Shown one piece after another: positions 58,846-64,000 of a DNA stretch of 64,000 nt. The number at the start of each line of letters is the position of its first letter. The first letter of the stretch is position 1. This DNA is from Paenibacillus marchantiophytorum. Its GTDB lineage: Bacteria; Bacillota; Bacilli; Paenibacillales; NBRC-103111. Location: assembly GCF_014640555.1 (NCBI RefSeq), contig NZ_BMHE01000016.1:32036-96035 (forward strand), given 5' to 3'. A program made the position numbers and the translations under genes. The notes below the pieces were generated by a model. That model did no database searches. It was not told where the DNA came from and saw only the letters and a list, made by a program, of their open reading frames with translations.

Positions 58846-60599
58846 GGTCTATTCTCCTTTACCGCCGGGAGGGCTTCCTGCCGAGTTTCCCGTTTCCAAG
58901 TCAGATCAGCCCGCAAGCCCCCTTGTTTACTCAGATGGAACGTGAGGCCAGAGCCTTCGCCAAATTGATAAAGCAGCCGATGATGCACATTCCACGTCCC
59001 GCAGCCAATATCGTCAGACATGGGCGATTGCAACTGCTTCGTTAATTTGGCTAACCCTTCGAGCGTTAAACCTGGGCCGCTATCCTCAACGATAACCCGG
59101 TTCCAGCCGTCCTCTTGCTCACCTGTGATGGTGATCCTATTGCTAGCTATGCTGCGTTCGATGCCATGGACGATGGCGTTCTCCACCAAAGGCTGAAGAA
59201 TGAGCCGGGGAACCTGTTCGTTCAGCATGTCATCCGGAATGGCAATATCATACGTCAACCGATGAATGCGAAGCTGCTGAATGTTCAAATAATGCGTGAC
59301 CAGGTGCAGTTCTTCCTGCAAGCGGACGGTCTGCTTTTCGACTCTGGTCGTATACCGGTAAAACTCGGCCAAATTTTGCGCCATCGCCACAACGGATTCC
59401 TTATCTTCCATTTCGGCGGAATTGATGATGAAAAACAAAGAATTATACAGAAAATGCGGATGAATCTGCGACTGCAATTGTTTCAGTGTAGCTTCGCGGG
59501 AACGTATTTTCTCGACATATACATCCTCGACCAGCACTTGGATTTGCGTCGCCATTTCATTGAAGCGTTGGATAAGGAAATCGAATTCATTTTTGGCTTT
59601 GTAGTCGATGCGTGCCGAGAGATCGCCTCTTTTCACTTTCTGTACGCTCTGAATCATTTTGCCGATAGGAATTTGTACATTTCTGTACAATAAAAAAGCT
59701 GCCAGCACACTGAGCATGAGCAGAAGCGCAATAGATCCGTAAAATAAGTTGCGTGTCATCGTTATGGGCGCCAATATTTTCTGAACAGGCACATAATCGA
59801 CTAAATACCAGCCCAGCTGCTCCGATTTCACATAACTAACCAAGTACTCCTGCTTCTGAATGTCGATTTGCAGTTGACCGGAATCCGGCAACCCCTTCTT
59901 CTCGAACTCAGCCCTGATGATGCTCGCGATAGAAGCATTGGACGAACTGTTTAAAAGGATGGCCTGCTGTTCGCCAAGCAGAAAAGGGTCGCTGCGTTTA
60001 TCTTTTTTGTATACGTCCAGCAGTTGGATCATATTTTGCACGCTAAATCTCACTTGATAAAGCACATTTGCCTGCTCAACGGTTTGCGCGCGAATCGGCT
60101 CGCTAATTTCCCGTATAAACGATCCTAAGCCTTTGTCGCCTTCGCGCTGCTCATAGGTCCATGTTCGCTGAATCGCTCTTTGCCAAGGCCAAGAATCGGT
60201 CCCATTGACGAAAATGCTGGAGGACAGCACTTGCTTCTCCTTGGGTGTCGCAATCGTAAGCTCGTTCACCCAACCGCTGGAAACACTTTGCAAGCTAAGC
60301 TTCTGGATGATGCGCGATTGCTCTTTCAGCATGTCGTAATCCGGCGCATTGTACCGGTCGATATATTCCCTGACATAAGGATCGCTGCCCAGAATGACAG
60401 GGGACATCGCGAGCCGCTCCACATCCGCATCCAGTTGGTGCATGAAGAAAGACAGTTGATTTAAATTGGACGATTGAATCTGGTCCTGAACGACACGATT
60501 CGTAATGCGGTTTGTGAAACTATACAGAAGGACAATAGGAATCAGAAGCAGGACCAGCAGGACTAAAATTTTGCTGAAAATATTCAGTTTATACGGCAT
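58842..60599 (-). CDS. Sensor histidine kinase (YesM family)
   Basis: This 585-residue membrane kinase has helix 1 near 10-30, a large extracytoplasmic sensor (about 35-290), helix 2 near 295-315 and HAMP (KRGDLSARIDYKAKNEFDFL). The His_kinase box is QLQSQIHPHFLYNSLFFI, with the phosphoacceptor His before FLYNSL. HATPase_c follows with LVENAIVHGIE and VEDSGPGLTLEGL. ATG 60599 is chosen over TTG 60605 because AAGGTGAT lies about 6 bp upstream. Kinases of this type sense sugars or glycans outside the cell. It lies between the permease and regulator genes of one operon. Confidence 0.92.
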   Translation of the reverse strand: MPYKLNIFSKILVLLVLLLIPIVLLYSFTNRITNRVVQDQIQSSNLNQLSFFMHQLDADVERLAMSPVILGSDPYVREYIDRYNAPDYDMLKEQSRIIQKLSLQSVSSGWVNELTIATPKEKQVLSSSIFVNGTDSWPWQRAIQRTWTYEQREGDKGLGSFIREISEPIRAQTVEQANVLYQVRFSVQNMIQLLDVYKKDKRSDPFLLGEQQAILLNSSSNASIASIIRAEFEKKGLPDSGQLQIDIQKQEYLVSYVKSEQLGWYLVDYVPVQKILAPITMTRNLFYGSIALLLMLSVLAAFLLYRNVQIPIGKMIQSVQKVKRGDLSARIDYKAKNEFDFLIQRFNEMATQIQVLVEDVYVEKIRSREATLKQLQSQIHPHFLYNSLFFIINSAEMEDKESVVAMAQNLAEFYRYTTRVEKQTVRLQEELHLVTHYLNIQQLRIHRLTYDIAIPDDMLNEQVPRLILQPLVENAIVHGIERSIASNRITITGEQEDGWNRVIVEDSGPGLTLEGLAKLTKQLQSPMSDDIGCGTWNVHHRLLYQFGEGSGLTFHLSKQGGLRADLTWKRETRQEALPAVKENRP

Positions 60600-60707
60600 G
60601 CCCAATCACCTTCCACTATCTGCTAAGCTAACCAACTTAGAACTTAATATACGAGAGATGCCCGCCAAAGGAAAGGCAGCAGCTCTCGTAGACAGGAGTT
60701 CCGTTAT

Positions 60708-61523
60708 TTAACCTTTGACAGCACCGGCGGAAAGTCCGCTAACGACGTAGCGCTGGGATACCAAAGCGATAAGGAGGACAGGAAGCGTGATGATACATGC
60801 CGCCGCCATTAATGCGCCCCAGTTGATTTCAGAATAGGACATGAAATTAAATACGGCAATCGGCAGCGTCTTCGTTTTGTCACCGGCCAGAATCACGGAG
60901 AACATGAAGTTGTTCCACGAGAAGATGAACGAGAGCAGGGAAGCTGTGATGACGCCCGGACCGGAGATCGGCAGGATGATCCGCAGGAATACTTGATGAT
61001 GCGTACAGCCGTCGATGAGGCCGGATTCCTCGATTTCTGTCGGCAGCGCCTCGAAGAAGGAGATCATAATCCAGATGATGAAGGGCAGTCCGACAAGCAT
61101 ATGACTGAGAATAAGGGCGGTATACGTATCGACCAAATGAATTTTGGAAAACAGGATGAACCATGGAATCAGGAATGTAATGCCTGGGATAATACGAGCA
61201 ACCAAGATGAGCAGTCCGAGCTTCTGCAGATGATGGCGAGCGATGGCATAAGCAGCCGGCAGACCCAGCAGAAGTGACATCAGCGTTGAACCGGCAGCGA
61301 CCAGAAAGCTATTCCAGATGAATTTCATGAAGTCGTATTCTTTGAATACGCTGACATAGTTATGGAACGTCGGCTTGAAGATGAACAGTTGGCCGGTCGA
61401 CAAGATCTGCGATTGTGTCTTGAAGGAAGCGAGCAGCATCCAGACGAAAGGAAAAGCAAACACGATCAGCACAAGGAAGGTAAGCAGTGTTTGGGCAATT
61501 CTTGGACCTTTCTTTTTCCTCAT
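60708..61523 (-). CDS. Carbohydrate ABC permease, MalG/AraQ-like
   Basis: This 271-residue permease has six helices. The inner-membrane permease EAA motif lies near residue 170 (EALPTEIEESGLIDGCTHHQ then VFLRIILPISGPG), which docks to the shared MsmX-type ATPase. No ATPase gene is present, as usual for CUT1 systems in Bacilli. ATG 61523 overlaps the stop of the other permease (ATGA). The gene ends 108 bp before the kinase start. Confidence 0.92.
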   Translation of the reverse strand: MRKKKGPRIAQTLLTFLVLIVFAFPFVWMLLASFKTQSQILSTGQLFIFKPTFHNYVSVFKEYDFMKFIWNSFLVAAGSTLMSLLLGLPAAYAIARHHLQKLGLLILVARIIPGITFLIPWFILFSKIHLVDTYTALILSHMLVGLPFIIWIMISFFEALPTEIEESGLIDGCTHHQVFLRIILPISGPGVITASLLSFIFSWNNFMFSVILAGDKTKTLPIAVFNFMSYSEINWGALMAAACIITLPVLLIALVSQRYVVSGLSAGAVKG

Positions 61524-62404
61524 GATGAAGCTCCCTCCAATCGTTTACGCATCCAAATCATGAATAAGGTCAGGCCCATCACGAGCGCGAAGAAGATCAC
61601 GAGCAGCGAGGACGCCATGCCCAGCTTGAAGTATTGGAAGCCAAGCACATAGCCGTACAGGTTCAGCGTTTCCGAAGCGAAGTTCGGTCCGCCTTGGGTC
61701 GTTGCATAGATGATGTCGAAGGTTTTCAGAACGTCGATCAAGCGCAGCATAGCTGCAACGATAATCGTTGGACGAAGTAATGGAAGCGTGATAGAGACGA
61801 ACTTTCTCCAAGAGCTTGCACCGTCTACGTCGGCTGCCTCATAAGGGTCTGACGGCAGTGTGGCTAAACCAGCCATAATAATGAGCGCAATCATAGGCGT
61901 CCATTCCCACACATCGACGATGACGAGGGACGGAATGACCTGATTGGGGGAGGCCAGCCAAAGGAGCGGCTGCAAGCCGAGTGATTTCAGCATCATATTG
62001 GCAACACCGATTGTAGGCTCATAGATCAACATCCAGACGAGACCCATAGCGACAGGGGTTGCTACCATCGGCAGCAGGAAAACGGTCTTAACGAGATTTT
62101 TGCCGCGGAATTCTCTGGACAGCAGCAAAGCGATGGCAATACCGAGAATAACCTCTAGGGTAAGGGCAGCGAAGGTAAAGTAGAACGTAGAACCTGCCGC
62201 ATGCCAGAAGCGTTCGTCTTTGAGTAATGCGATATAGTTGGACAGCCCAACCCACGCCGGCGGCGTAGTGGCGGACATGCTCCACTCGTAAAAGCTGATT
62301 CGAACGGTATAGATGATTGGAAAGAGCATCATAAGCATAACGAAGATGACGGCTGGCAGTGTGTAAATCCATTTCAAGTTGCGGTTAAACCAACTGTACT
62401 GCAT
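61520..62404 (-). CDS. Carbohydrate ABC permease, MalF/UgpA-like
   Basis: This 294-residue permease has six helices and the EAA loop near residue 192 (PSDPYEAADVDGASSWRKFV then SITLPLLRPT). The frame opens at 62479, but ATG 62404 follows AAAGGATG and begins directly before the first helix region (QYSWFNRNLKWIYTLPAVIF). The preceding 25 residues are not family-like. It is coupled to the second permease and lies 88 bp after the binding-protein gene. Confidence 0.9.
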   Translation of the reverse strand: MQYSWFNRNLKWIYTLPAVIFVMLMMLFPIIYTVRISFYEWSMSATTPPAWVGLSNYIALLKDERFWHAAGSTFYFTFAALTLEVILGIAIALLLSREFRGKNLVKTVFLLPMVATPVAMGLVWMLIYEPTIGVANMMLKSLGLQPLLWLASPNQVIPSLVIVDVWEWTPMIALIIMAGLATLPSDPYEAADVDGASSWRKFVSITLPLLRPTIIVAAMLRLIDVLKTFDIIYATTQGGPNFASETLNLYGYVLGFQYFKLGMASSLLVIFFALVMGLTLFMIWMRKRLEGASS

Positions 62405-62492
62405 GGTGCATACATCCTTTCTGAAGGCGGTAACAGGCCTTGATGAAAGATGAAAGGGGCCATAAGATGACCCCTTCATCGGAACTAACGGT

Positions 62493-63839
62493 TTATCTGG
62501 ATTTGTCTTTATCGATGATCGTTTGCAGGGCTTGGTTGGCTTTGTCGGCGACAGGCTGGAGATTCGTCTCGCCCGTCATGATTCTCTGGACGATTTCACC
62601 GACAGCATCGCGGGCTTCGCCTACACTGATCACGGTCGGACGGTCATGGTCGACACCGGTTTTGGCGCTTTCCTTGATAACTGGAACGAGCTCTGCTGGG
62701 AATCCTGTGGTACCCTCGGCTTTATCCCAAACGGAAACACGGGCGCCTGGATTGCCTTTTTGCTGCGTTTTCAAGACGACATCTTTGCTGGTTGCCCACT
62801 GAATGAACGCCCATGTCGCCTCTTTATTGGCGGATTTGGCATTCATAGCAAGTCCCCAGGAGGTGATGCTGTAAGGCTTGGAGCCTGCTTTGCCGCCAGG
62901 GAATACAGCGAATCCGACTTGATCAGAAATCTTGGATTTCGTGGGATCTGTCGCATTCTGGTACAGCGAGTTAGCATCCGTTAGGAAGGCAACCTTGCCT
63001 TGGGCGAAGATGGCGAAAGCTTGCGGCCACGACATGTTCAGAACGCCTGGAGGCGCATAATCTTTGAGCAGGGTACCATAGGTGGTGAAAGCTTTCAGCG
63101 CTTCAGGCGTATTGATGCTCGCCTTGTCGCCAGTTGTGAAATCGGCGCCCTCTGAGTATAGGAAGGAAGATACCTGCGTCACCAAAGGTGAGCGTTGGCC
63201 TCTGGCTACGAAGCCGTACATCTCATTTTTGGGATCATGCAATTTCTTCACGGCTGCCGTCAGTTCATCCAGTGTTTTCGGTACGGCAATGCCGGCTTTT
63301 TGCAGCAAGTCTTTGCGGTAGTAAAGGATTTCTTGCTCGGTAATAATCGGGATGCCAGCTAATTTGGCATCAACCGTCGTGGAACCGATAGCGGATTTGG
63401 TGAAATCGCTAAAATCGTAATCTTTGGCTTTTTGCGCAAAATCATCAAGCGGCTGTACCCAGCCGTTTTTGTAGAAAAGCTTGCCTTCCTGAAGTGGACG
63501 GTACATGAAGACGTCAGGTGTAGCAGATCCGGATGTGAATTGCACGGTCAGCTTTTGGGTGAGCTGGTCCTCGAAGAAGCTTTCTACATTCACTTTGATG
63601 CCGGTTTCTTTTTCGAAATCAGGCAGTAAAGGTTTAATAGCTTCGGCCCAAGGATGATTGGCGGTGACTAACGAGATCGTTTTGCCTGCATAGGGTTTGG
63701 CATTGGCTGTTGCAGATGTGCCTGCCTGCGCGGATGGCTGTGGGGTCTCGCTTGCTGTGTTTCCGCATCCTGCTGCCACGGTGGCTGCCATGACGACTGT
63801 TGTTCCAACGCCAACCCATTGTTTGAATGATTTTTTCAT
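62493..63839 (-). CDS. Extracellular sugar-binding lipoprotein (SBP_bac_1 family)
   Basis: This 448-residue lipoprotein has a signal sequence ending VAAGCGN, with the lipid-modified Cys at residue 25. A Ser/Thr/Pro/Gln linker is followed by a type 1 solute-binding fold: LVTANHPWAEAIKPLLPDFE near 58, FTSGSATPDVFMYRP near 105, ITEQEILYYRKDLLQKAGI near 175, FAIFAQGKVAFLTDAN near 278 and SWGLAMNAKSANKEATWAFI near 325. ATG 63839 follows GGGAGGT. It is the first gene of the operon, and two direct repeats lie in its promoter. Confidence 0.92.
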   Translation of the reverse strand: MKKSFKQWVGVGTTVVMAATVAAGCGNTASETPQPSAQAGTSATANAKPYAGKTISLVTANHPWAEAIKPLLPDFEKETGIKVNVESFFEDQLTQKLTVQFTSGSATPDVFMYRPLQEGKLFYKNGWVQPLDDFAQKAKDYDFSDFTKSAIGSTTVDAKLAGIPIITEQEILYYRKDLLQKAGIAVPKTLDELTAAVKKLHDPKNEMYGFVARGQRSPLVTQVSSFLYSEGADFTTGDKASINTPEALKAFTTYGTLLKDYAPPGVLNMSWPQAFAIFAQGKVAFLTDANSLYQNATDPTKSKISDQVGFAVFPGGKAGSKPYSITSWGLAMNAKSANKEATWAFIQWATSKDVVLKTQQKGNPGARVSVWDKAEGTTGFPAELVPVIKESAKTGVDHDRPTVISVGEARDAVGEIVQRIMTGETNLQPVADKANQALQTIIDKDKSR

Positions 63840-63918
63840 CTACTATGTGACCTCCCAAGTACTTTGAAATGGTTGTGCTTACATCTCTAAGAGTACCTGA
63901 TTTCTGTATTGGGTTTAT

Positions 63919-63949
63919 ATAACTAAGATTCAACATGGATAACTAGGAT
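63919..63949 (-). promoter_or_regulatory. Direct repeats at the sugar-operon promoter (putative YesN-type regulator site)
   Basis: On the minus strand ATCCTAGTTAT (63949-63939) and ATCTTAGTTAT (63929-63919) repeat at a 20-bp pitch, about two helical turns, with one mismatch in 11. The downstream copy runs into a TATATAA -10-like sequence. AraC-type regulators commonly bind such direct repeats beside the promoter. Confidence 0.6.
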
Positions 63950-64000
63950 TGAAGGAAAACGAAGCATTGATTGCATTATGTTTCAAATAAACAGGCTTTA

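Noticed and set aside
1..64000. CRISPR arrays, tRNA or rRNA genes
   Set aside because: No regularly spaced identical short repeats with unique spacers and no cloverleaf-like or rRNA-like sequence noticed. The roughly 51-bp repeats are too diverged and too few to be CRISPR.

Overview
The window looks like the chromosome of a Paenibacillus-type member of the Firmicutes (Bacillota). The evidence is Bacillus-style ribosome binding sites, frequent TTG/GTG starts, sigma-A promoters, an S-layer (SLH) protein, YesM/YesN-type two-component systems, a GlpP antiterminator and many ABC transporters. It carries no rRNA, tRNA or CRISPR array that I can see. Gene density is normal, and several intergenic regions hold imperfect repeats with a pitch of about 51 bp.

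Layout. 0.3-4.3 kb: a sugar-type oxidoreductase, then a three-gene TrpXYZ-like ABC importer. 5-7.1 kb: a DHA2 drug efflux pump diverging from a PadR repressor over a textbook PadR operator. 7.2-13.9 kb: an unusual DHFR, a two-component system, a GNAT enzyme, an M42 peptidase, and an MBL-fold hydrolase with its TetR regulator. 14.3-20.4 kb: a Tet(M)-like ribosomal protection GTPase, then glpP-glpK-glpD with two terminator leaders that GlpP probably controls. 20.7-30.6 kb: a DedA-like membrane protein, LysR, a divergent aroA, an ArsR regulator fused to a GyrB-like ATPase domain, duplicated SDR genes, DinB plus a WYL regulator, an amidase and a quinone reductase. 30.7-43.5 kb: a secreted FG-GAP-like protein, a broken lipoprotein gene, an M29 aminopeptidase, glnS, a two-component system next to a secreted 31-residue-repeat protein, an AlkZ-like protein and a large SLH protein.

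43.6-52.1 kb is an AT-rich accessory island bracketed by an exact 24-bp direct repeat of the first codons of a DUF72 (YecE-like) gene. The left copy is an orphan gene start. The right copy is the intact gene, now read from island-supplied upstream DNA. The island carries a small protein resembling the leaderless bacteriocins aureocin A53 and lacticin Q, four genes for two separate ABC transporters (two ATPases and two membrane proteins, an arrangement like the Pmt exporter), a 39-residue membrane peptide, decayed IS1380 and IS630 transposase genes and small ORFs. I regard this as the most likely new system in the window. Right of it lies a decayed MacB-type ABC locus (53-54.6 kb) and a secreted-protein/cytosolic-partner pair (54.7-55.8 kb).

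56-63.9 kb is one leftward transcription unit: a sugar-binding lipoprotein, two permeases, a YesM-type kinase, a YesN-type regulator and a galactonate dehydratase-like enzyme. It looks like a sensing, uptake and catabolism operon for a sugar acid or a glycan that releases one. Direct repeats in its promoter are a candidate site for the YesN-type regulator.

All functional calls rest on reading translations and motifs by eye. No database search was run.
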